Shown here in pieces: positions 35,309-46,234 of a stretch of DNA of 64,000 nucleotides. Source of the DNA: Talpa occidentalis (Eukaryota; Chordata; Mammalia; Eulipotyphla; Talpidae). The position numbers and the translations under genes are program-made. Below the pieces are notes generated by a model that was not told the origin of the DNA, ran no database searches, and saw only the letters and a program-made list of their open reading frames with translations. Numbering within the stretch: the first letter of the stretch is position 1; each line of letters begins with the position of its first letter. The DNA is taken from the NCBI RefSeq assembly GCF_014898055.3, contig NW_023601322.1, positions 72,630,740 to 72,694,739 on the forward strand, in the 5' to 3' direction.

Positions 35309-35320
35309 CTTCTCTCGAGG
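35309..35320 (-). other. Candidate 5' UTR exon donor, outermost
   Basis: Minus strand reads CGAGAGAAG|GTGAGCACAG at the outer border of the CpG island. If used, it marks the most upstream JADE2 first exon. Only the splice motif supports it. Confidence 0.35.
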
Positions 35321-36299
35321 AAGGAGTGAGGCTGGTCTCCTGGATGGGGAGGTTTAGGGGGCAAACTGCAGTCTTCTCTGGATGCCCTCAGCAGTGCTGA
35401 GGGTAGTCTGGTCTCTTGTGTGGTTTACTAGGGGAGACCTGTGAACCTGGCCCAATATCCCCAAAACCTCATTGCTAACTTTTCTCCCCTCTCCCTTTTG
35501 GTTGTTCCTCAGAGATGACCCAATAATTTTTTCTGCTCACCTTTGGCTTTGAAGACATGTGGGTGAGTTGTGAACTGGGTCAGGAACAGCCTTCCCTCTC
35601 CAAGACTGAAGGTTGTTTATTCTTCCTTTCCACTCCACCCCTTCCATGGAAAGATAAATATTCAATTTACATAAGATGACATTTATGTGACAATTAAGAA
35701 GATTCCCCGATGGAATGTTGTGAACACATTTGCTTATAGGAGAAATAAATCTAATAATAAACAAACTCATAATAACAGCACAAAGTCTCCAACAGGGCGA
35801 ACTGTCTACACAACAAAGAGGGAGATGATGGATGCTGAAATAAGCACTTTTTGCAACCAGAAAGAAATATGAGCTCAAAGGGAGACACTGCAACGTTTCT
35901 CTTCCTTCACCTTCATTCACAAAGTCTAGGAGGCTTGTCTGGCAAGACTGGGGGGCTAAGCATCACCTCTCAGTTATACCTGGTGCTAGGTCTCAGTGAT
36001 CAGTTGGTTGGATTTTCCCAAACCCAAGCACAGTTCCTAGAAACACATAACAAAATAGTTCAAATACCTGGGTCCTAATCCTTGCTCTGCAGGTGAGAAG
36101 TTGCATGATGTGGTCAAGATAATTCATCTCACTGGGTTGTCTTCCTTTTCTGCTGAATGGGGAAGTTGGAGGATTCTTGAGGCCATGTGTACACATATAC
36201 ATATATGATTGAATATAATATACACGTGCTATGTGTGCAAAGCAGGACCTGGCGCTCAGTGCACATTAGCACTTTCCCCAGTGCTTGCCTTTTGGAAGG

Positions 36300-36350
36300 G
36301 TGAGCTCATAACACTGAAAAACTTGTGAGCTCATAACACTGAAAAAACTG
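36300..36350. repeat. Tandem duplication with 25-bp period
   Basis: The unit starting GTGAGCTCATAACACTGAAA occurs twice in a row, with one extra A in the second copy. Confidence 0.9.
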
Positions 36351-36639
36351 GGAGACAATGATTTCTGCCTTGCTCTATGTGAGGGTATAGACAGACCTCC
36401 CAGCGTGGGCAAAAGGGAAAACCAAAGAAAAAACTGTGATAGATGGTGGGCTTCAAAGTGAAGGTCCAGATGGCAGCCTCAGCCACACATGTAAAGCCAT
36501 AACAAGGCATCAGTTTACAGTACACAGTCCAAGGAGACTGCTCTGGTTGGGTCTAGTTTAAGGTGTTTACAGGCCAAAGAGGACTGGTCAGGCTCCTCCT
36601 AGCCATCAGGACCACAAGGAGCTCTGCGAGCCGTTATAA

Positions 36640-36865
36640 AATAACCTAGAAAGCTGGAAAAGGGAGGGGATAGCCATTACAGAGCACCTGCTCTGTGCTT
36701 TCCACTGTTGGAGCCATCCCATTTCATCCTCACAAAACCCCCCTCTTACCTGTAGAGAAAGGTTTAGTAACTTACCAACAGTCACATAGCTAGTAAGAGG
36801 TGGCAGAATTGGCACCTAGTCCAGCTGACCCTGAGACCTCTGTGTTTATCATTTTACCACACTGC
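36640..36865 (-). repeat. MIR SINE, nearly complete
   Basis: Antisense MIR: 'acagagcacctgctctgtgc', 'agtaacttaccaacagtcac', 'atagctagtaagaggtggca' and 'ttatcattttaccacactgc'. Confidence 0.85.
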
Positions 36866-37214
36866 CAGAAATAAAAAGTATTAGTATTATTGTTTGATTG
36901 GGGGTGGGGCCTGATTTCTATTTGAGCAAGAAAGAAATTTAAGGGCAACACTGCCTCAGAGGTGGTCCTGAGTTTGGGCAAGACCCATTTCTTAAGAGGT
37001 CCTTAGCAGTAAGGAGTTGTTTGGGACCAGAAGCTCCATCAGAGCCCTCATGTTCCCACAGTTCTCTGCTGCTGTTTAAGGTTAACCTTGGAAATGTTAA
37101 CAGAATGATAGCAATAAAGCTAATTATAGCTCCTAATCTTTTATTAAAAGTCTCACAAATCATTAACTTTTTCCACAAAGGGATAAGAAACATAGAGTTC
37201 TTAAAGATGTAATC

Positions 37215-37558
37215 ATTCAGTTTTTTCAACAGATATATTTATTGAGTGTCTTCTATATGCCAGGTGCCATTCTAGGTGCTGGAGACACAACACAATATGA
37301 AAAACAAAAATGCCTACTTTCCTGGAACTCACTTATAAGTGAAGCTTTTATATAATTTTTAAAAATAAAATAAATATTTTTGAAGGTGAGTAAATGCTAT
37401 GGAGAAAACATAAGTAGGAAAGGGACATCTGGAATGTGGAGGCCAGTGGTGATGCAATTTTAAAAAGTCATCTCAGAAGAGGTCATCAAGAAGGTGACTT
37501 TTGAGTAGAAGGAGAGGGAGTGAGTTGTGAGGATTTATGAGGGATGAGCATTCTAAGC
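37215..37558 (-). repeat. L2 LINE 3' segment, first part of an interrupted copy
   Basis: Antisense L2 3' UTR: 'tatttattgagtgtcttcta', 'tgccaggtgccattctaggt' and 'aaggtgacttttgagtagaa'. It resumes at 38,030 after an inserted DNA element. Confidence 0.85.
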
Positions 37559-38029
37559 CAAAGGCTCTTAACCCAGGATCCACAGACACCTCCTTCATAG
37601 GTCTGTGGATAAGGTTCAGGGGCAATTGACCTTAGATGAGAAAAAAAAAATCATATTTATTTTCACTAATTAAAATGTAATGTATTCTTCAATTATGAAT
37701 GCACATAACAAATCATAGTGATATTATCAGCACCTGTGATACTGTTGCTAATATAAATCAGATATTTTCATATCACATTACAGTTGTTGCAAATATCTTA
37801 AAATATCATTCCATTCATCACTACTTATGCTGTTAGCTCTTGTAATTTATATGCCATTATATTATGCATTTTAAAATATTTTGAGTTGTATTTCAATATA
37901 ATTGGTTTTGTTTATAATTTATGTAACTTATTTTATATGAATTTAAATAAATTGTACTCAGAAGGCATTCATAGGTGTCAGACTGCCAGAGGGCTCCATG
38001 GCACAAAGTAAAATGTTAAGAATCACTGT
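37559..38029. mobile_element. Non-autonomous hAT-like DNA transposon inserted in L2
   Basis: About 470 bases with related ends: CAAAGGCTCTTAACCC on the left and GTTAAGAATCACTG on the right, which are imperfect inverted repeats. Flanks 'ttctaagc' and 'ttctagat' may be a decayed 8-bp target duplication, the hAT length. The interior is AT-rich with no coding capacity. The L2 sequence continues on both sides as expected for an insertion. I did not assign a family name. Confidence 0.75.
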
Positions 38030-38754
38030 TTCTAGATGGAGGCCAGCAAGTACAAAGGCCCTGAGGCAAGAATGTGCTTACCAGGTACACATATAAGACT
38101 GAGATTTTATAGGCATTGTTAGAAATTTGGCTTTTGCTAAGAGTAGTATGGAAGGTTTTCAGTAGAAGCTCTGCTAAAAGATCTGATCTGATTGGATTTT
38201 ACAGGTACACTCTGCTGCCAGTTTGTCAATAAACTGAAGAGGGCAAGGCTGAGGAAGGTCAGTTAGGAGGTCATTCCAATAAACCAGGTAAAAGATGATG
38301 TTAACTTGGACTGGAGTGGTGGCCGTGGAAGGGCCAGATTTTGTACAGAGTATGAAGATATCTCTCACACATTTTGATGACAGGGTATGAGAAAACAAGA
38401 AGTCAAGGATGACAATAAGAGTTTGCCTTGAACCAATGGAAAGATGGGTTTCTATTAACTGAGATGGAGGAAATTGAGGAAGGAATAGGTTTTGGGGGAG
38501 GATAAGAAACTCAGCATGTGAAGCTTGAGATGCTTATTAGACATCCAAGTGCATCAGTGAGAAATGAAGCAAGTTCTGGGCTGAAGATACCATTCAAGAG
38601 TGGTCATCAGGCGGACAGTACTTAAAGCTATAGGGCTGTTTGAGATCACTAAGGAAGTAAGTGTAGAAAGGGAAGAGTTTCAATAAAGATGTCCTTGGCG
38701 CTATAAGGTTAAGAGGTCTGAAGATGAAGAGGAATCAGCAAGATGTTGTTAAAA
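38030..38754 (-). repeat. L2 LINE, second part of the interrupted copy
   Basis: Antisense L2 continuing into the coding part: 'aaaggccctgaggcaagaat', 'ggaggtcattccaataaacc', 'tggactggagtggtggccgt' and 'ttattagacatccaagtg'. The matching strand encodes part of the L2 reverse transcriptase region, now broken. Confidence 0.85.
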
Positions 38755-39598
38755 AAAAAAAAGAGCAACATCCCGACATTTCTCCAAAGAAGAGACACAA
38801 ATGGGCAATAAGCATAAGAACAGAGGCTTCACATTACTAATCATTAGGGAAATGAAAATCAAAATTATAAGGAGATACCAGCTCATATCTATTAGGATGA
38901 CTACTATTTAAAAAAAAGTAACAAAATGTTGGTAAGGATGTGATGTGGAGAAATTGGAACCCTTTTGCACTATTGGTATGAATCAAAAATATGTATGACT
39001 GTACTGTAAAAAAAAAAATGGGTGTTCCTCAAAAAATTAAAAATAGAATTACCATATGATCCAGCATTTCTATTTCTGGGTATATACTCAAAAGAATTGA
39101 AAGCAGGGTCTTGAAGAGATATTTATATGCTCCTGGTCAAATATCAGCAGTATTACTCACAATAGCTAAATTGTGGTCAACCTAAGTGTCTGTTGGTGGA
39201 TGAATGTATAAATAAAATGTGGTATATACCTAGAATGGAATATTACTCAGTATTAAAAAGGAAGAAAATTCTGCAATATGCTACAACATGGAGGAACCTT
39301 GATAAATATGCTAAATAAACTAAGCCAATCACAAAAAGACAAATACTGTGAGTCCACTTCTATGAGATGTCTAGAGGGATGAAATTCATGCAGACAGAAA
39401 GTAGAATGGTGGTTATCAGAGCCTGGGGGAAGGGGGAGGGAGGTTAGCGTTTAATGGGTACGGTTTCAGTTTTACAAGATGAAAGAGTTCTGGAGATGGA
39501 TGTGGTGATGGTTGCACAACCATGTGAATGTACTAGATGTCACTGAAATGTGCACCTGAAAATGGCTATGTGTCTTTTACCACAATAAAAAAAAAAAA
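38755..39598 (+). mobile_element. 5'-truncated ancient LINE-1 (L1M type) inserted in L2
   Basis: Sense L1 3' region: 'acatttctccaaagaagaga', 'ggaaatgaaaatcaaaatta', 'ttctatttctgggtatatac', a 3' UTR with 'aatgtgcacctgaaaatggc' and a poly(A) after CCACAATAAA. It is highly diverged, without open frames. Its position inside the L2 shows it landed later. Confidence 0.9.
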
Positions 39599-39599
39599 A

Positions 39600-39790
39600 A
39601 TGTAGCAGCAGCATCCAGAAAAATAGGAGGAATGTTCTGGAAGCCCAAGTGAAGAGCATTTAAGGAGGAGGAAAGCCCGGTGTTCAAAGGTGCTAAGGCT
39701 CCAGGAAAGATAAAGACCAAGAATTGATCAAGTTCAGCCGCATCGGGCTCACTGGTGATCTTGAGAAGAGCCATGTTGATGGGGTGGTGC
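39600..39790 (-). repeat. L2 LINE, third part of the interrupted copy
   Basis: L2 resumes after the L1: 'ctggaagcccaagtgaagag', 'gcatttaaggaggaggaaag' and 'ctcactggtgatcttgagaa', consistent with the order of an L2 in minus orientation. Confidence 0.7.
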
Positions 39791-40129
39791 AGCCATTCAG
39801 GAGAGAAAAGGAAGGTTTGCAGTTGTGGCTGTTTCTTCTGACATGCCTCCTGAAAAGATATACCCTCTGCATGTATGTTTATAGATTTGGAGAATCACGT
39901 ATGTGCAGGAATTCAATTCAATGGACTTTGGTTGGATAGCTTCCAGGTGCTAGGCATGGTAATGGATGCTACAGATACTGAGAGAAGTAAAACACATTCA
40001 CTGCCTTCCAGAATTTCTCAAGAGATCACAATTTAGCAAACTTTGTGGACACCTGAAATACATACAAGATGATAGATAATGGCTAAATACATACAGTCAG
40101 TTGGGACATCAGCTTTTTTAAGGGTAAAG

Positions 40130-40290
40130 GACAAAATGGTTAAAACTGTGGATTCCAGATTCAGTCCTGGGTTTGAGTCCTGTGTCCACCATTCGCCAAC
40201 TTCTGTGACTTTGCACCAGCCAGATAACCTCTCTGTGACTCAGTTTCTTCCTCTGTATTGTGCCTTTGATGCCATTACAAGTACAGAAGA
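40130..40290 (+). repeat. MIR SINE fragment
   Basis: Sense MIR including the tRNA-like 5' half: 'gggtttgagtcctgtgtcca', then 'gataacctctctgtgactca' and 'gtttcttcctctgtattgtg'. Confidence 0.85.
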
Positions 40291-41159
40291 GCCTCATTCG
40301 CAAAGGTTCTCAATGGGAAGGTATGGGGAAGGGCCCAGGTAGTTGTATTTTTAGCCAGAACCTGTTCATTCTGCCTGTTCTTGATCTTGAACCACACTTT
40401 GTAAAACACCGAGAGTATGTCCATTTGGTACCAAGCATTTGCTTTTGCACTCAATTGCTTATTAGAGCAATAGCTATATTCCAGGGGCTCTTAGTGGGGG
40501 TACAAAAATTCTTTAGAAGAACTTGCAGTTTATGTCCGAAACAGAGCAGACCCAAAATTGAGAAAATAGCTTGAAATTCATTCAACATTTATTCATTTAA
40601 TTTTATAGAATGTCTACTATGTTACCAACAGTACTCACGGGCTGGAGAGACAGAAAATATCTGACTCAATTTGAGTCATTGAGGTAGCGGAAGCCCCAGA
40701 TGTACTTAGCTATGCTGTCCAGCAGCTCACCTCTGTGTCAGGTGATAAGTCACATGTGGGTTCTGGGCCTGTGTTCACTTACTAATTGTCTGATGATAAC
40801 ACACATGAATCACCTGGATCTTGTTCAAGCACAGATTCTGATTCATGAGGTTTGAGGTGGGGCTGCAGAGCAGGCATGTCTTACAAACTCCCAAATGAAG
40901 CCGATATTCCTCGTCCACACTCACACCAGAGGGTTAGGAAAATTGGGTCACAACACTTGCCCTGACATTAGCGTTCCTAGAGGACTCCTGGGAATTCTGC
41001 AGGGAAAGAATGGAATCTGGGTAGATTGCACAGAGGCAGGTGAAGTTTACTCACTTTCTTCTGTCTCCTCTGTTTCTAGAATCTAGTCCTTAGCCCACCA
41101 CGTATAGTCAGTAACATTAGGTGGCCTCCTTTAAGGGAGGGTAGATAGTCATTCTGTTA

Positions 41160-41235
41160 GTCATTCATTCATTCAGTAAATATTTCCTGGCTGCCTACTA
41201 TATGCCAAGACCTGTGCAAAGCACCTAATTTGGCA
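41160..41235 (-). repeat. L2 LINE 3' terminal fragment
   Basis: Starts with the TCATTCATTCATTCA terminus, followed by 'gctgcctactatatgccaag'. Confidence 0.8.
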
Positions 41236-42349
41236 TTCTTGAAGACAAATCTTGAAGACAAATGCAGGCATCTGCCTCTGGGGCTCCAGGCAGAGGTTGC
41301 AACTGGGGCTTTGGACCAAGGGAAAAGCTGCCCAGCACTGTGTCTGTGGCTGAAGACACTGCCCTGGCAAGATCTAGCCTTGGCTCTTTCTGTGGTACAC
41401 TACAAATGCATGCCTGGGAGAGACAGTCCTCTGGAGCCTTTGCCAGCTGGTTTAGATCTGGTAGTGACCAGCCCCAGGAGATGTCTGGATGATATGCCAG
41501 TCAGGCCACCTGTCCCTCTTCAGATTCTCAGATCAGCCCAGAGGCCACAGATGGCAGAAGGCAGTGATGATCCCTTGGGCCTCTAAACACATCTCTAGAA
41601 ACTGGCAGCAGTCAATAAAGCCAGCCAAGTCAGGGACCAGCTTGACCAGAATCAAAGTGTGAGACACTTCGCTCAGAGCTGAGGGCCCTGGCTCAATCTA
41701 AGAACCCCCAAGAGCCAAAGGCATTGGCTAAAGTCAAATTGAACAAGGTAAACAAAACCTTTTCCCAGGATTTCTGATAAACAGCAGCAAATCTCCCCCC
41801 ATCTGGCAGACTATCAGTGGCCCTCGCATGCATTTACTGATGATGCATTCATTGCCCTGCTGGAGTTAACTTGGTTTTACTGGAAATAATATGCATTTAA
41901 CAAGCACCAACACAAATAAGACTCTCAGGACTGTGAGTTCTTGGTTCAGATGCTCTTCCCAAGGGATTTAAAGGAAGACATGTGCAGGATGGTCAAGGTC
42001 AAACAAGTCATTGGGGAGCCATTGGGGTGGAATGGTCAAGAGAGTTTCTTCAGAAGGGCCTGCAGTTGGACCTGCATACAGATGGTAATTCAGATGAACC
42101 TGGCGGGGGTTCTAGCGAGGAGATGGCTTCTGCCTGACCCACAGCAATGCAGTGGGCTATAGAATAACATGCTGCTAGCTAGCTCCAGGATTCTTCCTGA
42201 AGTGGGTGCTGCCCTTAGTATAGGAAAATATACTAGTAAACCGCTTGGGGGTTAAAGATGAGAGCCTCCAGTTGCCCCAAGCTGGAAGAAGGAGGTGAGA
42301 GTATGCAGTCTACCTCCAGGGATCTCTCCCAGGTGATCCTCTGGTATGG

Positions 42350-42620
42350 GCACTGTTTAAGAATGTCATTACAGCATTGTTCATAGCAGTAAAAAACCAA
42401 AAAAAAACCAAAAAACTGGAAACAGCTTGAATGTCTATTGTTACAGAAACAGCTAAATAAGCCATATTAAAAAAAACAAAAAGTAGCACAGGAAGTAGTA
42501 TCCTACAGTTTTTATCTATCTTATATAGAAAGCGTCCTAATAAAAGTGTTAAGTGACAACAAGTTTCAGGGTGATTTGTACAGGATGACCCTCTTCACAT
42601 GAAGATATATGGAAATCTAC
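42350..42620 (+). repeat. Ancient LINE-1 3' fragment
   Basis: Diverged sense L1: 'acagcattgttcatagcagt', 'aaactggaaacagcttgaat' and 'tacagaaacagctaaataag'. Short and broken. Confidence 0.7.
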
Positions 42621-44342
42621 CTCTCATCTGAAGAGTCATGCACAAGGATGATTTCATAGAAAAAAGGGGTCTGGGAAGATGCCCATCCAAATGATGAGAA
42701 GTTGTTTATGTTCAAGTACAGACAGTGAGCTTGGGAAGGGATAGTGGGTTGAGGTGGAGGCTGTGGAGATGAAGAGGAAGCCTTGACTCTGGAACTGTTG
42801 AGGGAATCCCAAGAAGCCCTTTGCATTTGGGCAGTGCTAGTGGCCCTACAGGTACTTAGAATTCTCTAGGATGGATGCACTGTTGGGATAGAGGGCCAGA
42901 GTATGATCCTGGTGGGCAAGGCAAGAAGATTGCCCTCTGGGTGCCAACCGCTGGGTGGCCTAGATCTTTTTGACCTTCTCTGGGTCCCACTGTCAGGGCC
43001 TCTGAGCTCCTGTAGCTGGCCCATCCTGAGATTCCAAGTCCATTCCAGAGCCTTTTCATGCAGGTTGATGCAGCAGGAGCATGGAAAAGTCTCACTTGCC
43101 CTTTGGCCGGCTGAGTCTCAGAACCAGTATGGAAAGAAACTTCTGAGTACCGGGGCCGCCTGGAGGAACTCCTTCCTTTAACACATTTTACTTGAGAATA
43201 ACTGACCCATCCTGACTCTTTAAGGAACAAACGTGGGGATTATTCATTACTTGGAGGGTCCGAAACAGTTCATGAAATCCACTGAGTGAGGTTCTGGACT
43301 GGATGAGAGAAGAGCCTGCTTGAGGCTGGGGCTTGGGCTCTGGGAGGCATTGCAGTCAGCTGTGCACAGGTGCAGCCTGCTCTACTACAACTCCTTTGGC
43401 TGCTCTGGCTTTAGCTACAGAGACATGCAAAAGGCGCACACAGTACATTTAGATGGGGTGACATGTATACACAGGATGAAAGCTCAGGGTGTGACCAGAA
43501 GTTGCAACACCCTGAAATCACCCAGGTCTGCCTTCATGAATAGCGTCCAGGTCTTGACCAGTCTCTTACTAACAGGAAATGCTCTGAGATACAAGGTGCC
43601 TGTCTTGGGAACCTTCTGTAGGCACTAGCGAGCAAGCTGCTCCTCCCTTAGAGCTATGGACAAGTGAAGTGTGAGCCTGGGCTGGCTTGGAGCACTATGA
43701 TTGCTGGCCATTCAAGACCTATAGCTGTGGCAGGTGGCAAGCGGCGTCCACATGTGCTGCATTGCCAGCCAGGGCCCTGGGGAGAGGTTTAGACAGGAAT
43801 TGGCACTGGATGCTTGTGCCATGTAGATGCTTGGAAACAGGGGAATTCTTGTTGAGCTGATCCCCAACTAGTCCAGCTCCAGGCTGATTATCCACCTAAC
43901 ACAGCTGCTCTAGAAGAGTTTTATAGGAAGAGACCCTGTATTACCCTGGCATTCAGCTGCGGGAACAGAGAGGCAAATTTGGGAGGCAGAGAGGACAGTG
44001 TTATGCAATGGAGTATCTTCCTGGAGAGCCTATGCCACTGGGCATCTATAGCTTCTTACCTCCCTGATCCCCAGCTGCCCTCAGCATTCAAGGAAAGGCA
44101 AAATGCTCCTGGGTATTTGTCCTCGGTTGCTCAGGCTAGGAGCATATGCCCAAAGAGGGGGAGGCACCATTCTTGCCTGGAAAGGCCTCACAGCTGAGGT
44201 GGAGAGGTGAGATTCCTAGACTGGAAACAAGATGAGGTAGGACATGAGTCAGTGCTGCAGTGTCTGCTTTGGCCCTGTGTGTGCGTGGGGGGAGGAGGAA
44301 GCCAGGAAGGAGCAACTCTGCGGGGGCAGAGGGAAGAGGGAG

Positions 44343-44420
44343 GGTGCACATGTGCTTGTGTGTGCACGTGTGCAGTTGTGTGAATGCACGTGCATGCATG
44401 TGCTGTGTGTGTGTGCCCAC
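44343..44420. repeat. TG/CA microsatellite, interrupted
   Basis: TGTGTG and GTGCACGTG units, ending in TGTGTGTGTGTGCC. Confidence 0.85.
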
Positions 44421-44736
44421 ACACGCCTGATGCCGTATCTCTGGAGTCCCCCCATCATCTGTGCTATTTGCCCAGACAACCTAAAAATAATTTCCATTTA
44501 ACTTTAGGGCTTGTTATTTGCTGCTTAAGATGCTTGCCCAGCAGATATACTTTTCTACCCACACTTTATCTAAGATCAAGTTAAAATGAGTCTGCATTAT
44601 TTATGCATATACAGGATGACTAGTGAGCAAAATGCAGACTAGAAAGCCTGGATTAGGCTGGAAAGTTCATATAAAAATGGTGCCCATGAAGATAACAAAA
44701 TTGCACTGTGTGTGTGGATTACAAACGATGGCACTG

Positions 44737-44766
44737 GTGATGATGATGATGATGATGATGATGATT
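44737..44766. repeat. (GAT)n microsatellite
   Basis: About nine perfect GAT units followed by GATTATGA. Confidence 0.95.
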
Positions 44767-45219
44767 ATGAAAAAGGATCCGATATGGCTACTGGGGTGTC
44801 ATCAGCCCATTATCTCACACATACATGAGGTACAATTGGGCCATGGCAAGCACTCAGTGAATATTTATTGAATCTATTAATAGACACTGAGGAAGAAACT
44901 CCACATATAGGACACATGTGCAAATATGGAGCCAGATGATTGATAATTCGTCATGGATAGAGTACAACTAAATGATAAATTGAGTCTAAAAGTCAGTTTC
45001 CTAGATAAATGGCTGAGGGGTGATGCAATTATGAGACTGAAAGATTAAAGACAGGGAGGAATGATAGATTGATAGATAACTTGTTGATACTTGATAAAGG
45101 GATAGGGAGATAAATTGTGGTGGTGACAGGTCAATAGATCCATGGTCAGGTCCAAATAGGTAGGTAGATAAGCAAACAGAATTGTGATACATTGAGAAAG
45201 AGAGCAGAAGGATCAGAGA

Positions 45220-45470
45220 CACACTGTGGGAAGCAGATTAATGTCCCCAAAATGTCTATGCTGTGCTCCCCAAAACCTGGAACATATTACTTATGTGACA
45301 AAAGGGACTTTTCAGACATGAGTCAACTATGGGCCCTGGCATGGAGAGGTTATCCTGGATTATCCCGCGAGCCCCATCCAATCACACATCCTACCACTGC
45401 GCTTTCACCAGGCTCCTGGGGGCCCCCTCTAATCACAGGTCCTACCACCGCGTTCTCTTTTACCAGGCTC
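45220..45470 (-). repeat. Old dispersed repeat, family not assigned
   Basis: Contains 'gattaatgtccccaaaatgt', 'gtgacaaaagggacttttca' and 'gagaggttatcctggattat', phrases of a widely dispersed mammalian repeat that I cannot name with confidence. Borders approximate. Confidence 0.5.
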
Positions 45471-45479
45471 CAACCACCC

Positions 45480-45620
45480 TGCTTTCCTTTCAGTTCTTAG
45501 TCACACCAAGTTCCTTCCTACCTCAGGGCCTTTGAACTCACTGTTTCCTCTGTTGGCTCTTTTTCATCACTCACATCTCAGTTCAAATGAGAGTTGTCTG
45601 CCTATTTCCAGAGCTTTGTC
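45480..45620 (+). repeat. L2 LINE fragment
   Basis: Sense L2: 'ctacctcagggcctttgaac' and 'catctcagttcaaatgagag'. Confidence 0.7.
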
Positions 45621-46034
45621 CTGAAGCCTGGAGTACACGCCGTTCCTGGGGACTGGGTTGGGACGACGAGATGTCAAGCTCCTAGGCTGCCTTGGCTGGC
45701 ACTGTCCCCAGGCCTGGGTCCCGCCCAAGGCTGCGGGATGGAGCAGCGTGCATGAGTCATCCAGCCACAGACAGTCCCCTTGTTGGAGGGACCTGAGTAG
45801 TTATGCTGTGGCAAACTCCTGGGGCCAATGGCCTGATTGAAAGGGAAGGTTAGGAATTTCCCCATGTTATGCAGACTCATAAGGGGCCAGGAAGAAGCCA
45901 GAGAGCAGAGCTGCTGCCCGGGTAGCGATGCTGTGACCTCTGCGAGGACTGCCCACCCGATCTCGGCCAGCCTGTGCAGAAGATGGCTCATACCAGTGTC
46001 AGAGGTGCTCAGCACCCTTGACTGCCATTTCATT

Positions 46035-46130
46035 CACTGCAATTGACTGAGCACCCACTGTATTCCAGGCAGCATGCTGCCCTAGCCTGCTCAGGCCTGC
46101 CCTGAGGGAACCTTTGGAATAGTCAGGAAG
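46035..46130 (-). repeat. L2 LINE 3' fragment
   Basis: 'tgactgagcacccactgtat' and 'tccaggcagcatgctgccct', an antisense L2 3' end. Confidence 0.55.
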
Positions 46131-46234
46131 TCAGGCTACTCAGCAAACCTTACAGATCTATTGGACAAGGGCTCAGCATCAGGGCACATGGAGAAGCCAC
46201 ACTTGACTCTCTGGAGCCACTCTGAGTGAGCTGA

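Larger units (their letters stand above)
1..35309 (-). other. JADE2: JADE2 gene body, 5' part; continues past the left edge
   Basis: Seven minus-strand exons with GT/AG borders join in a single open frame of 319 residues whose sequence I recognise as JADE2 (PHF15), not JADE1 or JADE3. Family knowledge: JADE proteins are nuclear scaffolds that bring HBO1 (KAT7), ING4/5 and MEAF6 to chromatin for histone acetylation, and JADE2 has also been reported as a ubiquitin ligase for LSD1. Introns from 5' to 3' inside the coding part are about 2.0, 11.3, 6.1, 0.66, 1.2 and 1.7 kb. The 5' limit is not certain: the outermost good donor in the CpG island was taken as the upper border. The C-terminal half of the protein is not in this window. 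Confidence 0.93.
31610..35330. promoter_or_regulatory. JADE2 CpG-island promoter region
   Basis: From about 31.6 to 35.3 kb the sequence turns GC-rich with dense CpG, unlike the CpG-poor flanks. GC boxes of the GGGGCGGGGC or CCCCGCCCC kind occur on both strands (for example near 32,395, 34,304 and 34,343). No TATA box is evident for the minus strand, in keeping with a dispersed CpG promoter. It sits directly 5' of JADE2 and contains several strong minus-strand splice donors. Long open frames that cover it, up to 305 codons, reflect GC bias. Bidirectional transcription is possible but not shown. Confidence 0.9.
35331..37214. other. Intergenic sequence upstream of JADE2
   Basis: No exon recognised. 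Contents: a weak MIR piece near 36,090-36,150, a 25-bp tandem duplication at 36,300-36,350, a MIR at 36,640-36,865 and an AT-rich block near 37,080-37,210 with homeodomain-type TAATTA motifs. Confidence 0.7.
39791..42349. other. Intergenic sequence
   Basis: Contains a MIR at 40,130-40,290, an L2 3' end at 41,160-41,235, a 13-bp tandem duplication at 41,238-41,263 and a repeat-free, motif-dense block at about 41,740-41,930. No exon seen. Confidence 0.65.
42621..45219. other. Intergenic sequence
   Basis: No exon recognised. Holds a TG-rich microsatellite at 44,343-44,420, an AT-rich block at 44,460-44,620 with MEF2- and GATA-like motifs, a (GAT)n run and a GATA-repeat-like stretch around 45,050-45,180 (multiple GATAGAT and TAGATAG units). 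Confidence 0.65.
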
